Source: JACVRW01 sp963771715 (GTDB taxonomy: Bacteria; Actinomycetota; Thermoleophilia; Solirubrobacterales; Thermoleophilaceae). From it: DNA of 64,000 nt. Below, one piece after another: positions 1 to 10,619 of this stretch. The notes beneath the pieces are model-generated. The model was not told the DNA's origin. It did no database searches and was given only the letters and a program-made list of their open reading frames with translations. Position numbers and translations under genes: made by a program. Location: positions 310,001 through 374,000 of the forward strand of contig CAVYUQ010000003.1 of assembly GCA_963771715.1 (NCBI GenBank), read 5' to 3'. The stretch's first letter is position 1. Each line of letters starts with the position of its first letter.

Positions 1-463
1 CCACCGCGTTGTTGAAGACCACGACGATGCAGAAGGTGGCGTGCCCGACGATCACCGTGAACAGGGACAGGTCTATTCCGAGCACCTGCGTGAAGGTCGA
101 GTTGAGCGCCATGCCGGTCACGATCCCGGGCAGCGCGATCGGGAGGACGATCAGGAACGAGATCGTCTCCCGGCCGAAGAAGCGGTAGCGCGACACCGCC
201 ATCGCGGCGAGCGTGCCCAGCAGCAGGGCCACCGCCGTGGCGCCGAGCGCCGCCTTGATCGAGGTCCAGAACGCGTCGCGCACGCCCGGGTTGTTCACCG
301 CGCGGTCGAACCACTCGAACGTGAGGCCGTCGATCGGCCACGCCTGCGAGCGCGACTTGTTGAACGCGTAGATCGCGATCACGATCAACGGGATGTAGAT
401 GAACGCCAGCGTGATCGCGGTCCCGATCCGCAACACCCAGCGCACTCCCGCGGAGATGTGCAT
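1..463 (-). CDS. potC: PotC-type ABC transporter permease (3' end cut by window)
   Basis: Inner-membrane permease of a spermidine/putrescine-type ABC importer. Only the first ~154 residues lie in the window. Reading leftward from an ATG at 463, the protein starts MHISAGVRWVLRIGTAI, has a first membrane helix around residues 13-33, then an ECF-like extracytoplasmic stretch (WPIDGLTFEWFDRAVNN) typical of PotC/YdcV permeases, and further helices containing IALPGIVTGMAL. The start lies 11 nt beyond the potB stop, so the two are cotranscribed. It is the last gene of potA-potD-potB-potC. The coupling (EAA) loop that would contact the ATPase lies outside the window. Family is clear; the transported substrate is inferred only. 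Confidence 0.9.
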   Translation of the reverse strand, partial: MHISAGVRWVLRIGTAITLAFIYIPLIVIAIYAFNKSRSQAWPIDGLTFEWFDRAVNNPGVRDAFWTSIKAALGATAVALLLGTLAAMAVSRYRFFGRETISFLIVLPIALPGIVTGMALNSTFTQVLGIDLSLFTVIVGHATFCIVVVFNNAV

Positions 464-473
464 CAGCCGGGTC

Positions 474-1280
474 TCACAGCGACTCGAACGCGCCCAGGCG
501 GCGCGCAATCAGCAGGTACACGATCATGATCGCAACCGGCACGGTCGCGAACGCGGCGGCCAGCGGCAGGTTGTTGGCGATCCCCACGTTCGAGTAGACG
601 ACGTTGCCGATGAACTGCGTGCTCGACACGAGCGTCGGCGCGATGTAGTCGCCGAGAGTCAGCGAGAACGTGAAGATGGAGCCGGCCACGACGGCCGGGA
701 GCGCGAGCGGCATCACCACTCGCCGGAAGGTCATCCAGGGCCGGCCACCGAGGTCGCCCGAGGCGTCCAGCATCGAGTTCGGGATCCGCTCGAGCCCGGC
801 GTAGATCGGCAGCACCATGAACGGCAGCCACAGGTACGAGAAGACGAGCCACGTGGCCACGTTCCCGAAGCCGGGGCCCTGGAGCCCGAACGGGTCGAGC
901 GCCCAGTTCACGATGCCCTCGTTCTGGAGCATGATCCGCCACGTGTAGACCTTCACCAGGTAGCTCGACCAGAGCGGCATCAGCACCGCGACCACGAGCA
1001 GCGCCCGCATCCGTGGGGAGGCCACCTTCGCCATGTAGAAGGCGATCGGGAAGGCAAGGATCACGTCCGTGATCGTGACCAGCGCGGCGATCAGCACCGT
1101 GCGCAGCACGATGTTCCGGTAGACCGGGGTCTCGATCAGCTCCTTGAAGTTCTGGAGGCCCGGGTCCTGGACGATCTCGCCGCTGAAGTCGTCGAGTTGC
1201 CACAGCGACGCGATGAACAGGACGGCGAGCGACCCCAGATAGGCGATCAGGAGCCAGCCGACCGGCCCCGCCAACAGCAA
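474..1280 (-). CDS. potB: PotB-type ABC transporter permease
   Basis: Integral membrane permease pairing with PotC in a polyamine-type ABC importer. About six hydrophobic segments are visible and the cytoplasmic EAA-type loop corresponds to LDASGDLGGRPWMTFRRVVM (residues ~168-187). The TTG at 1280 gives 268 residues, short for the family; reading continues upstream without a stop through ARYLWRRPRLQLS to the potD stop, and relatives carry such a basic N-terminus. A CTG at 1331 may therefore be the true start (285 residues). It sits 66 nt (or 15 nt with the CTG start) after potD and 11 nt before potC, consistent with one operon. Substrate is inferred from family membership only. Confidence 0.92.
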   Translation of the reverse strand: MLLAGPVGWLLIAYLGSLAVLFIASLWQLDDFSGEIVQDPGLQNFKELIETPVYRNIVLRTVLIAALVTITDVILAFPIAFYMAKVASPRMRALLVVAVLMPLWSSYLVKVYTWRIMLQNEGIVNWALDPFGLQGPGFGNVATWLVFSYLWLPFMVLPIYAGLERIPNSMLDASGDLGGRPWMTFRRVVMPLALPAVVAGSIFTFSLTLGDYIAPTLVSSTQFIGNVVYSNVGIANNLPLAAAFATVPVAIMIVYLLIARRLGAFESL

Positions 1281-1346
1281 GCTCAGCTGAAGGCGGGGCC
1301 GGCGCCAGAGGTATCTGGCTACAGCGGCCAGCTCAAATCCAGGGCT

Positions 1347-2564
1347 CTAGCCCTTGATCTCCGTCCAGGCCTTGACCCACTCGGAGTAGTCCATGCAGGT
1401 CTCTCCCCGGTCGTCGCCGCAGTCCTTGGTCGGCGTCGTCCAGTAGGCGACCTGGTCGAAGTACGCCTCGTCGTCCGCGTGGAAGATCTTGCAGTGATCC
1501 TTCACGGCGGTCAGGTCACACGACTTGCTGTTCGCGGGTGCCTCCCCGAACCACTCGGCCACGTCGGCATTCGCCTGCGGGCTGATGATGTGGTCCATCC
1601 ACTTGTACATGCAGTTCGGGTGCTTGGCCTCCGAGGAGATCATCCAGGTGTCCGACCACCCGGTTGAGCCCTCCTTGGGCAGAATCGCATCGACTGGGGG
1701 CGACTTCTTGTCGCCCTGGACGAGGTTTGCGATCACCTGCCAGGTCGTGCCGGCCACGGAGTCGCCGGACGTGAACGCCGCCTGCTCCTTCGTGTAATCG
1801 GACCAGTACTCGCCGATCACGTCGCGCTGCTGCTTCAGCAGGTCGACCGCTGCCTGGAACTGCTTGTCGTCCAGCTCGTAGACGTTGTCGATCCCGAGGT
1901 CTGGCTGGGTCGCCTTCAGGTAGAGCGCCGCGTCCGCGATGTAGATCGGGCTGTCGTACGCGGTGATCTTGCCCTTGTAGGGCTGGCTCTCGTCGCCGCC
2001 CCAGACGACCGACCACGAGTCCGGCGCCGGTTTCACGACGTCCTTGTTGAACATCAGGAGATTCGCGCCGCGGCCGTGCGGGACGCCGTAGCTCTGGCCG
2101 TCGACGGTGTTGTGCGGCTGGTCCTTCAGCCCCTCGAAGACATCGGCGTAGTTGGGGATCAGGTCGGTGTTGACCGGGTCGACGTCGCCGCCGGCGATCA
2201 GGCGCAGGGTGGCGTCACCCGATGCCGAAACGCCGTCGTACTTGCCGGTCCGCATCAGCGTGACCATCTCGTCCGACGTGCCGCCGATCTTCACGTTGAC
2301 CTGGCAACCGGTCTGCTTCTCGAAGTCGGACACCCAGTCGACCTTCGGGTCGGTGGAGCCGTCCTCCACGTAGCCGCCCCAGGCGATCACGTTGACCTCG
2401 CCCTCGCCCTTGCCGACCTTCTGCAGCGCCGCGCTCTCGTCGCCGCCACCGCCGCCGCCTCCAGCGTCGTCGTCGTCGTCACCGCAGCCGGCCGCCGTGA
2501 GCGCGGCCAGGGCAAGCGTGAGAACGGCGAAGACGAGCCACCGTCTGCTCGCAAATGCGCTCAA
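1347..2564 (-). CDS. potD: Spermidine/putrescine-type substrate-binding lipoprotein
   Basis: Extracytoplasmic solute receptor of the ABC importer, 405 residues. The N-terminus has a signal peptide ending in a lipobox (LTAAGC, Cys at ~27) followed by an Asp/Gly-rich linker, so it should be anchored to the outer face of the membrane. The mature part is a PotD/PotF-like periplasmic binding fold (segments VIAWGGYVEDG and later QVIANLVQGDKKSPPVDAILPKEG). The TTG start overlaps the potA stop by 4 nt (TTGA) and is preceded by a strong ribosome site, GAGGAGGG, which decides the start. Two Cys pairs near the C-terminus (around CDLTAVKDHC and CGDDRGETC) may form disulfides. Ligand identity cannot be read from the sequence. 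Confidence 0.92.
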   Translation of the reverse strand: MSAFASRRWLVFAVLTLALAALTAAGCGDDDDDAGGGGGGGDESAALQKVGKGEGEVNVIAWGGYVEDGSTDPKVDWVSDFEKQTGCQVNVKIGGTSDEMVTLMRTGKYDGVSASGDATLRLIAGGDVDPVNTDLIPNYADVFEGLKDQPHNTVDGQSYGVPHGRGANLLMFNKDVVKPAPDSWSVVWGGDESQPYKGKITAYDSPIYIADAALYLKATQPDLGIDNVYELDDKQFQAAVDLLKQQRDVIGEYWSDYTKEQAAFTSGDSVAGTTWQVIANLVQGDKKSPPVDAILPKEGSTGWSDTWMISSEAKHPNCMYKWMDHIISPQANADVAEWFGEAPANSKSCDLTAVKDHCKIFHADDEAYFDQVAYWTTPTKDCGDDRGETCMDYSEWVKAWTEIKG

Positions 2565-3604
2565 CTTGGTCCCTCCTCTGGGATTTCTTCCTGCGAGTCC
2601 GGGATCGCGTAGGCGTGTTCGCCAAGCCAGCCGACGCGCACGCGGCGACCCCTCTGCTCGAGCGCCTCCTGCGAGGACATCTCGAGGTTCTGGCGGACGA
2701 CCTGCAGCTCGCCGCCCTCGTCCAGCTCGACCACGAAGCGGGTGACCATCCCGACGTACGAGACGTCGCGAATGCGCCCCTCCTCCACGCGCAGCCCGTT
2801 CACGGACTCGGCCTCGTCCAGGATCCGCACCTTCTCCGGGCGGATCGTGAAGCGCCGGCCGTCGCGCTCGACGATGTTCGACACGCCCACGAACCCCGCG
2901 ACGAACTCGTTCGCCGGATGCTCGTAGACCTCCGCGGGCGGGCCCACCTGCTCGATGCGCCCGTCCGCGAAGACGGCCAGGCGGTCGCTCATCGTGAGCG
3001 CCTCCTCCTGGTCGTGGGTCACGTATACGAAGGTGATGCCGACCTCGCCCTGGATCGTGCGCAGCTCGTGCTGCATCTGCTGGCGCAGCTTCAGGTCGAG
3101 GGCCCCGAGCGGCTCGTCGAGCAGGAGCACGCGCGGGCGCTTCACGAGCGCGCGCGCCAGTGCCACACGCTGGCGCTGGCCGCCCGAGAGCTGGCCCGGC
3201 CTACGCTTGTCGTAGCCCGAGAGGCGCACCATCTCGAGCGCCTCCGAGGCCCGCCGGCGGCGCTCCTCCTTGCCCACCTTCGCGATCCGGAGCCCGTATT
3301 CCACGTTCTCGCCGACCGTCATGTGGGGAAATAGGGCGTAGTCCTGAAAGACGGTGTTGACGTCGCGCTCGTAGGGAGGCAGGTCGGTGACGTCGCGCCC
3401 CCCGAGCTCGATTCTTCCCTCGTCAGGACGCTCGAAGCCCGCGATCATGCGCAGGCACGTCGTTTTCCCCGACCCGGACGGCCCAAGGAACGTGAAGAAC
3501 TCGTCCTCCAGGATGTCCAGGTCCACTCTGTCCACCGCGACGACCTCGCCGTACGTCTTGCGAGCTCCGTCCAGGCGCACGGCAGCGTCCCCGTTATGGG
3601 TCAT
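2561..3604 (-). CDS. potA: Polyamine-type ABC transporter ATP-binding protein
   Basis: Cytoplasmic ATPase energising the PotB/PotC permeases, 347 residues. Walker A GPSGSGKT is at 41-48, the Q-loop at VFQDYALFP (85-93), signature LSGGQRQR at 139-146, Walker B LLLDEPLGALD, and the switch histidine lies in YVTHDQEEA. The C-terminal ~110 residues form the TOBE-like regulatory domain typical of the PotA/CysA group (FVGVSNIVERDG onward). ATG start at 3604; the stop overlaps potD. It is the first gene of the operon and is divergent from the glycosidase-like gene at 3637, leaving only 32 bp for any promoters. Confidence 0.95.
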   Translation of the reverse strand: MTHNGDAAVRLDGARKTYGEVVAVDRVDLDILEDEFFTFLGPSGSGKTTCLRMIAGFERPDEGRIELGGRDVTDLPPYERDVNTVFQDYALFPHMTVGENVEYGLRIAKVGKEERRRRASEALEMVRLSGYDKRRPGQLSGGQRQRVALARALVKRPRVLLLDEPLGALDLKLRQQMQHELRTIQGEVGITFVYVTHDQEEALTMSDRLAVFADGRIEQVGPPAEVYEHPANEFVAGFVGVSNIVERDGRRFTIRPEKVRILDEAESVNGLRVEEGRIRDVSYVGMVTRFVVELDEGGELQVVRQNLEMSSQEALEQRGRRVRVGWLGEHAYAIPDSQEEIPEEGPS

Positions 3605-3636
3605 CGCGCGATCTTGTACACCCTGGAGCGGTTCTT

Positions 3637-4950
3637 GTGCGAGTTCTTCGCGTTAATTTGCTCCTTGTTGTACTGGTGGCGCTGGCCCTTCTGGCCGCCC
3701 CGGCGCAAGCGGCCCCGGTTTCCGCGCACGCGATGGTGCACACCTGCTGCACCCAGGACGCGATGAAGGAGCGCATCTTCGACGAGGCGGAGGCGGTCGG
3801 CGCCGAGTACATCCGCGTGGACGTGGAGTTGAGCGCGATCTTCGAGGAGCCGGACGGCAGCGAGCGCGACGAGCCGGACTGGGCCCGCCTCGACGAGGTG
3901 CTGGAGCTCGCGCGCGAGCACCACCTGAAGGTGCTCGGGCTGCTGCTGGGAGAGCCCGGCGAGCCGGCCACCTTCGGTCGCATGGCGGGCGAGGTGGCCG
4001 AGCACGCGCAGGACACGGTTCGCGACTGGGAGATCCTCAACGAGCCCGATGCCGCTTGGGCCTTCGACGGTACGCCCGAGCAGTACGCGGCCATGCTGAG
4101 CGCGGCCCACGACGAGATCAAGTCGCGCGTGCCGGATGCGCGGATCGTGTTCGGCGGCCTCCAGCGACCGCGCGACCCGGCGTGGCTCGAGCGCGTCTTC
4201 GCGACGCCCGGCGCCGACGCCATCCACAAGTTCGACATCGCCAACGTGCACCTGCGCGGGCCGGTGGACCTCGTGGTGAACCGCTATCGAGAGTTCCGAG
4301 TGTGGCTCGGCGCGCGCGGCTTCACGGGCCCGCTGTGGGTCACCGAGCACGGCTACGCGGCGGACCCCGCCTACCAGACCGATCCGGCATTCACCGGTGG
4401 GGACCAGGCCCAGGCCGGCTACCTGACGCAGTCGCTCGTGGGGCTCGGGGAGGCGGGTGCGGCGCAGGTGTTCGTGACGCTGCGCGACAACCTCGAGGGC
4501 GCGTACGCGACCGAGGGCCTGGTGCACATCGACGACACGCCGGACGCCCCCGCCACACGGCGCGCGGCGTTCGCCGCGGTGAGGCGGGTGGCCACGAACT
4601 GGGACCAGCTGATGGCGTGGCGCCGCGAGCAGCGCGAGAACGAGCGACTCGTCCAGCTCTACGAGACCATGGCGTCGGTCGAGACGGACCTGGCGCGGGT
4701 CGCACGGGTGAAGCTCCGCGAGGGGCGGGCGCGATTGCAGGCGGCTCGGGCGGTGTTCGCGGCCGCGCCCCGCTCCGCCCGCGCGAAGAAGCGCGTGCTG
4801 CGAAAGCTCGCGGACGCCCGCGCGCTCGTGGCCGGCCGTCGCGCCACGCTGCTCTGGCACCGGGCGTACTCACGCGAGGTGCGCGGCCGCGCCGCCGAGC
4901 GCAGCAGCGCGGTGGAGGCGCTGAAGGCGCAGATCGCCGGGACGGGCTAG
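3637..4950 (+). CDS. Secreted clan GH-A-type glycoside hydrolase-like protein
   Basis: Predicted secreted TIM-barrel protein of 437 residues. A signal peptide is visible (hydrophobic run LLLVVLVALALLAAPAQA). The barrel carries the clan-A signatures: an Asn-Glu pair in EILNEPD (acid/base candidate Glu ~136) and a Glu in WVTEHGY (nucleophile candidate ~237). The last ~130 residues are charged and helical (WRREQRENERL onward), probably a coiled-coil tail and not part of the barrel. The GTG start is chosen because a GGAG-containing site precedes it and it begins the signal peptide. Its stop overlaps the convergent neighbour by 4 nt. It is one of five such proteins in this window; substrate unknown. 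Confidence 0.8.
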   Translation: MRVLRVNLLLVVLVALALLAAPAQAAPVSAHAMVHTCCTQDAMKERIFDEAEAVGAEYIRVDVELSAIFEEPDGSERDEPDWARLDEVLELAREHHLKVLGLLLGEPGEPATFGRMAGEVAEHAQDTVRDWEILNEPDAAWAFDGTPEQYAAMLSAAHDEIKSRVPDARIVFGGLQRPRDPAWLERVFATPGADAIHKFDIANVHLRGPVDLVVNRYREFRVWLGARGFTGPLWVTEHGYAADPAYQTDPAFTGGDQAQAGYLTQSLVGLGEAGAAQVFVTLRDNLEGAYATEGLVHIDDTPDAPATRRAAFAAVRRVATNWDQLMAWRREQRENERLVQLYETMASVETDLARVARVKLREGRARLQAARAVFAAAPRSARAKKRVLRKLADARALVAGRRATLLWHRAYSREVRGRAAERSSAVEALKAQIAGTG

Positions 4951-5924
4951 CCGGCTGCGCCGCGCTGCCGGAGCTCGACGACGATCTCCGTGTGCCCGCC
5001 GCTGAAGGTCGGGTAGGCCCCGACGTAGATGGCGCAGCCCTCCGCGTAGCGGTCGCCGCGCGGCGGCTCGGTGCCCTGATTGGCGGGCATCGCCTCCAGC
5101 GTGAAACGAATCGGGACTCGTGCCGAGGCCAGCACATCGCGGGCGTGCTGCCGGAGCCCGGCCACCGTGAAGCAGCGCTCGCCCGAGCTGTCGAAGAGGC
5201 TCGCACCCGGCGAGCCGCTGCCGTAGATCAGACGCTCGAGCCGGAGCGGCATCCCCGGGAATACGGCCACCGTGCGCCTCTCGGCGCTGATCCGCAGGTT
5301 GCGCACGTCGCTGCCGGCGATGCCTGACAGGCGCCCGCACGGCCCCTCGCCACGACGGATCACTGCGCGCCAGCCTGTCCAGCCGGCGTCTCGGAGTACG
5401 ACCTCGAGCCGGCGGGCGAGCTCGCGCGGCGCGACACAGCCGGCACGCACCTCGAGCGCCACGGCGAGATCCCGGAGCCTCGCCACGCGCTGCCGCGAGG
5501 GCAGGTACGCGGCTGGCAGCGGGGCGAAGCCCATCCGCCGGCAACCACGCCCGGCCTGGCGCCTCAGGACGACGATGCCGCTTCCCTCGCTGCAGGCGAT
5601 CAGGTCGGAGGCCGTGAGACCGTCGCCGGCCAGCGCGCCACAGATCTCGACGGGCGACCTGCGCGGGTCTCCGAGGCCCACGACCGCGACGTCGCCGGTC
5701 TTGCCTGGACCGGAGTAGCAGGCGATGTGACCGAGCCCGAGCTCGGCGGGGTCGCGCAGGCGCTCGGCGAGCGCTGCGCCGCCAGCCGCGACGGTCAGGG
5801 CCGCGAGCGCCACGGCCAGGTAGCGCCGCCTGCCGAGCCGGCGCAGCCTGGGTGCGCGGGCGCGCCTGGCGATCGCCTCGTCGAAGGCGTCCCCGAGCTG
5901 GTTGACGTAGGGGATCTCGCTCAT
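4947..5924 (-). CDS. Single-pass membrane protein coupled to an ECF sigma factor (possible anti-sigma)
   Basis: 325-residue protein of unknown fold. Residues ~1-28 are cytoplasmic and Arg-rich, one transmembrane segment follows (YLAVALAALTVAAGGAAL, ~34-51), and the rest lies outside. The outer part contains about nine cysteines (for example HIACYSG, EICGAL, LIACSEG and GRGCRRM), so disulfides are likely. The start ATG overlaps the sigma-factor stop (ATGA), so it is translationally coupled to that gene, the usual position for an anti-sigma factor. However, the short cytoplasmic part lacks the His-x3-Cys-x2-Cys zinc motif of ZAS anti-sigma factors, so the role is inferred from position and topology only. 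Confidence 0.75.
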   Translation of the reverse strand: MSEIPYVNQLGDAFDEAIARRARAPRLRRLGRRRYLAVALAALTVAAGGAALAERLRDPAELGLGHIACYSGPGKTGDVAVVGLGDPRRSPVEICGALAGDGLTASDLIACSEGSGIVVLRRQAGRGCRRMGFAPLPAAYLPSRQRVARLRDLAVALEVRAGCVAPRELARRLEVVLRDAGWTGWRAVIRRGEGPCGRLSGIAGSDVRNLRISAERRTVAVFPGMPLRLERLIYGSGSPGASLFDSSGERCFTVAGLRQHARDVLASARVPIRFTLEAMPANQGTEPPRGDRYAEGCAIYVGAYPTFSGGHTEIVVELRQRGAAG

Positions 5925-6475
5925 GGCATCGCCTCCATCTGCATCAGGTTGTTGAGGCGGGCGAGCCCGCGATGCACGCGCCGGCGCGCGGCGCCCTCGG
6001 TGCAGTCGAGGCGCGCCGCGATCTCCGCGTAGCCCAGCTCGCCCACGACTCTCAGGTGGACGGCCTCGCGTTCGCCGCCGGTCATCTGGTCGAGCGCAGC
6101 GGCAAGCGCCTCGCGGTGCTGTTCGATGTCGGCGAGCGCCTCGATGCGCGCGATCGACTCGTCGTCGAGCTCCGGGACCTCCACCCCGAGCCGCCTCACG
6201 GCGCGGCGCTCCACCTCCTGGCGGCGGAACCAGTGGGACAGCTCCTTCGCCGCGATCCCGTACAGCCACGCGCCGCCCGGCTTGCCGACGTCGCGGAAGC
6301 GCTTGCGGCGCTCGTATGCCACGGCGAATGTCTCGGCGAGCAGGTCGGCCGCCACCTCGGCGTCCAGCACCCGGCGGTAGAAGTAGGCGAGCAGCTTGTC
6401 GGCCCAGCGGTCGTAAAGCTCGCGAAAGGCGCGCGGGTCACGTCTCGAGGCGACTATCAGCTCTGCGTCGGTCAC
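5921..6475 (-). CDS. ECF-type RNA polymerase sigma factor
   Basis: Extracytoplasmic-function sigma-70 factor of 184 residues. Region 2 is seen in DPRAFRELYDRWADKLLAYF and LLAETFAVAYERRKRF; region 4 (helix-turn-helix) in EREAVHLRVVGELGYAEIAA followed by LDCTEGAARRRVHRGLARL. The length matches the family. GTG start at 6475. The next gene, overlapping by 4 nt, is a membrane protein likely to control it. The target regulon cannot be deduced from the window. A hairpin between this start and the upstream hspR stop separates it from the heat-shock operon. Confidence 0.93.
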   Translation of the reverse strand: MTDAELIVASRRDPRAFRELYDRWADKLLAYFYRRVLDAEVAADLLAETFAVAYERRKRFRDVGKPGGAWLYGIAAKELSHWFRRQEVERRAVRRLGVEVPELDDESIARIEALADIEQHREALAAALDQMTGGEREAVHLRVVGELGYAEIAARLDCTEGAARRRVHRGLARLNNLMQMEAMP

Positions 6476-6486
6476 TCGTGACTCTT

Positions 6487-6509
6487 ACGCCGCAACCGCT
6501 GGGCGGCGT
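6487..6509 (-). terminator. Candidate terminator hairpin after hspR
   Basis: A perfect 7-bp inverted repeat (ACGCCGC / GCGGCGT, arms 6487-6493 and 6503-6509) with a 9-nt loop lies 10 nt past the hspR stop and 12 nt before the sigma-factor start. There is no T-run, which is common in high-GC actinobacteria. It would end the dnaK-grpE-dnaJ-hspR transcript. It could instead act in the 5' leader of the sigma-factor message. Confidence 0.45.
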
Positions 6510-6518
6510 TACGCGACG

Positions 6519-6965
6519 CTATCTCGGGCGGCGAACCGGGATGCGCACGCTGCGCTCTCCGGCCTTGCGCGGCATCAGCGCCTGCGACGGCGGCTCGTAC
6601 AGCACCAGCTCGTGCTTCAGCGAGCGGCGCACACGCTCGAGCTCCTCGCTCAGCTCGTCGCGCACCCGCACGGCCTGGCGCTCGAGGTTGCGCATCCGGC
6701 GGCGCATCCGCTCGATCTCCTCCTCGAGCTCGAACACCCGCTCCACGCCGGCGAGGTTCATGCCCAGCTCGCCGGTGAGCTCCTGGATGCGGCGCAGGCG
6801 CTCCACGTCGTCCTGCGAGTACAGCCGCGTGTTCTTCGGCGAGCGCTTCGGGGTGATGAGCCCGCGCGTCTCGTAGATGCGCAGCGTCTGCGGGTGCATC
6901 CCGGCCAGCTCGGCGGCCACCGAGATCATGTACACGCCGCGGGTGCTGTCGGGGGTGTCGGCCAT
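6519..6965 (-). CDS. hspR: HspR heat-shock repressor (MerR family)
   Basis: 148-residue MerR-type regulator. The N-terminal winged helix-turn-helix reads VYMISVAAELAGMHPQTLRI, followed by YETRGLITPKRSPKNTRLYS, the diagnostic HspR recognition region. A long charged coiled coil follows (ERVFELEEEIERMRRRMRN), for dimerisation. In actinobacteria HspR binds HAIR inverted repeats upstream of dnaK and uses DnaK as co-repressor, so the operon controls itself. Here it is the last gene of dnaK-grpE-dnaJ-hspR, 8 nt after dnaJ, the classic Streptomyces order. GAGT/ACTC repeats that could be its operator lie upstream of dnaK. Confidence 0.95.
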   Translation of the reverse strand: MADTPDSTRGVYMISVAAELAGMHPQTLRIYETRGLITPKRSPKNTRLYSQDDVERLRRIQELTGELGMNLAGVERVFELEEEIERMRRRMRNLERQAVRVRDELSEELERVRRSLKHELVLYEPPSQALMPRKAGERSVRIPVRRPR

Positions 6966-6973
6966 CCGATCGC

Positions 6974-8068
6974 TTACTTCCTGCGCGACAGCAGGCGCTC
7001 GCGCGGGTTGCCGTCGATCACGGTCGCCAGCTCGTCCACGACCTCGGCCTGCTCCTTCGACAGCGAGTTCGGCACGTCGATCAGGAGCCGGTAGTGCATG
7101 TCCCCGCGGCCGCGGCCACCGAGCTTCGGCGGGCCCTCGCCGCGCAGGCGCTGGACGGTGCCGTGCTGGGTACCCGGGGGCACGCGGATGCGCTTGGTGG
7201 CGCTGAGCGTCGGCACCTCGATCGTGGCCCCGCGGATCGCCTCCGGGATCGTGATCGGCACCTCCACCTCGAGGTTGTCGCCCCTGCGCTTGAAGATCGG
7301 CGACTCGGCCACGCGCGTGACCACATATACGTCACCCGCCGGACCGCCTCGGGGGCCGGCCTCGCCCTTGCCCTTGAGTCGCACCCTCGACCCGTCGCGC
7401 ACACCGGCGGGAATGTTCACCGCGTAGCGCTTCACCTGCCGCGTCTGGCCCGAGCCGTGACACGTGGGACACGGATCCTTGATCTCCGTGCCGGTGCCGT
7501 GGCACTGGCGGCACGGCTGAGAGATCGAGAACAGGCCCTGCGACTCCGCCTCCACACCGCGCCCCTGGCAGCGGCTGCAGACGGTGGGTGACGTGCCGGG
7601 CCTCGCCCCGGTGCCGCGGCACGTGGGGCAGGGAGCGGCAAGCGGCACGGTCACGGACACCTGGCCGCCCTCCATCGCCTGCTCGAACGACACGTGTACG
7701 TCCGTCTCGAGATCGCGCCCGCGCTCCGGTCGTGGCGCTCGCCCGGAGGCGGCGCCGCCGAACAGGTCGGAGAGGATGTCGCCGAAGCCGCCGAACCCGC
7801 CCCCGGTTGTGCCGCCGCCGAAGCCGCCGCCCGGGAAGCCGCCGCCGAATATCCCGCCACCCGAGTCGTAGGCCTTGCGCTTCTCGGGGTCCGAGAGGAT
7901 CGCGTACGCCGCCTGGACCTCCTTGAAGCGCTCCTCCGCCCCCTTGTCGCCGTGGTTCGTGTCCGGGTGGTACTGGCGGGCCAGCTTGCGGTAGGCCTTC
8001 TTGATCTCATCGTCGGAGGCCTTCTTGTCGACGCCGAGCGTCTTGTACGGGTCCGCCACCACGGGCAT
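6974..8068 (-). CDS. dnaJ: Chaperone DnaJ
   Basis: 364-residue class I J-protein that delivers substrates to DnaK and stimulates its ATPase. The J domain occupies residues ~6-70 with the HPD motif (YHPDT). A Gly/Phe-rich linker follows (GGGIFGGGFPGGGF), then four zinc-binding CxxCxGxG repeats: CPTCRGTG, CSRCQGRG, CRQCHGTG and CPTCHGSG. The C-terminal substrate domains end near the stop. The start ATG shares one base with the grpE stop (TGATG), so translation is coupled. All catalytic and metal motifs are intact. Confidence 0.97.
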   Translation of the reverse strand: MPVVADPYKTLGVDKKASDDEIKKAYRKLARQYHPDTNHGDKGAEERFKEVQAAYAILSDPEKRKAYDSGGGIFGGGFPGGGFGGGTTGGGFGGFGDILSDLFGGAASGRAPRPERGRDLETDVHVSFEQAMEGGQVSVTVPLAAPCPTCRGTGARPGTSPTVCSRCQGRGVEAESQGLFSISQPCRQCHGTGTEIKDPCPTCHGSGQTRQVKRYAVNIPAGVRDGSRVRLKGKGEAGPRGGPAGDVYVVTRVAESPIFKRRGDNLEVEVPITIPEAIRGATIEVPTLSATKRIRVPPGTQHGTVQRLRGEGPPKLGGRGRGDMHYRLLIDVPNSLSKEQAEVVDELATVIDGNPRERLLSRRK

Positions 8069-8634
8069 CAGCCAGAGACCACCACGCGCGCCGGGCGCAA
8101 AACGGTGCCGTTGGCCCGGTAGCCGCGTTCAACGACCTCTACCACCACACCAGGCTCACCGCCGTTCCTCACTGACAGCGCCTCGTGCTCACTCGGATCG
8201 AACTTGTCACCCGAGGGGTCGAACTGCTCGATTCCGTTGCGCTCCAGCACCGCAATGAGCTCTGAGTGCACGAGCCGCACGCCCTCAGCCAGATGCTGCT
8301 CACCGTCCTCAGCGGAAGCGAGCGCCCTTTCGAGGTTGTCGACGATCGGCAGCAGCTCACGGACCAGGCCGCTCTTGGCGCGCTCGCCCGCCGCCGCGGC
8401 CTCGCGGGCCGCGCGCTTGCGGTAGTTCTCGAAGTCGGCCTGGATCCGCTGCGCCAGCGCGAGGTAGTCCTCGGGCTGCTCCTCGACCGGCTCCTCAGCC
8501 TCGGCCGCCTCCTTGTCGTCCATCGCCCGCTGCTCGTTCGCCGGGTCCTCCTCGCCGGAGGGCTCACCCCCCTCGTCGCGTGACGTGGGGGGATCCTCCT
8601 CCGGGGGAACGGGCGGCTGCTCGGTCTCGAACAT
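8068..8634 (-). CDS. grpE: GrpE nucleotide exchange factor
   Basis: 188-residue co-chaperone that releases ADP from DnaK. It begins with an acidic, Pro/Glu-rich disordered segment (~60 residues), continues with the long coiled-coil helix (YLALAQRIQADFENYRKRAA) and ends with the beta-domain (SEHEALSVRNGGEPGVVVEV and RGYRANGTVLRPARVVVS). The ATG at 8634 follows the dnaK stop by 2 nt and its stop overlaps dnaJ, so it is fully embedded in the heat-shock operon. Confidence 0.96.
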   Translation of the reverse strand: MFETEQPPVPPEEDPPTSRDEGGEPSGEEDPANEQRAMDDKEAAEAEEPVEEQPEDYLALAQRIQADFENYRKRAAREAAAAGERAKSGLVRELLPIVDNLERALASAEDGEQHLAEGVRLVHSELIAVLERNGIEQFDPSGDKFDPSEHEALSVRNGGEPGVVVEVVERGYRANGTVLRPARVVVSG

Positions 8635-8636
8635 GG

Positions 8637-10559
<1,923 letters not shown>

Positions 10560-10619
10560 CCGTACTTCTCCTTGGTCGAGTCGAAAGAAATCTAAGCGTG
10601 AGTATGGCAGATCCGTTGC

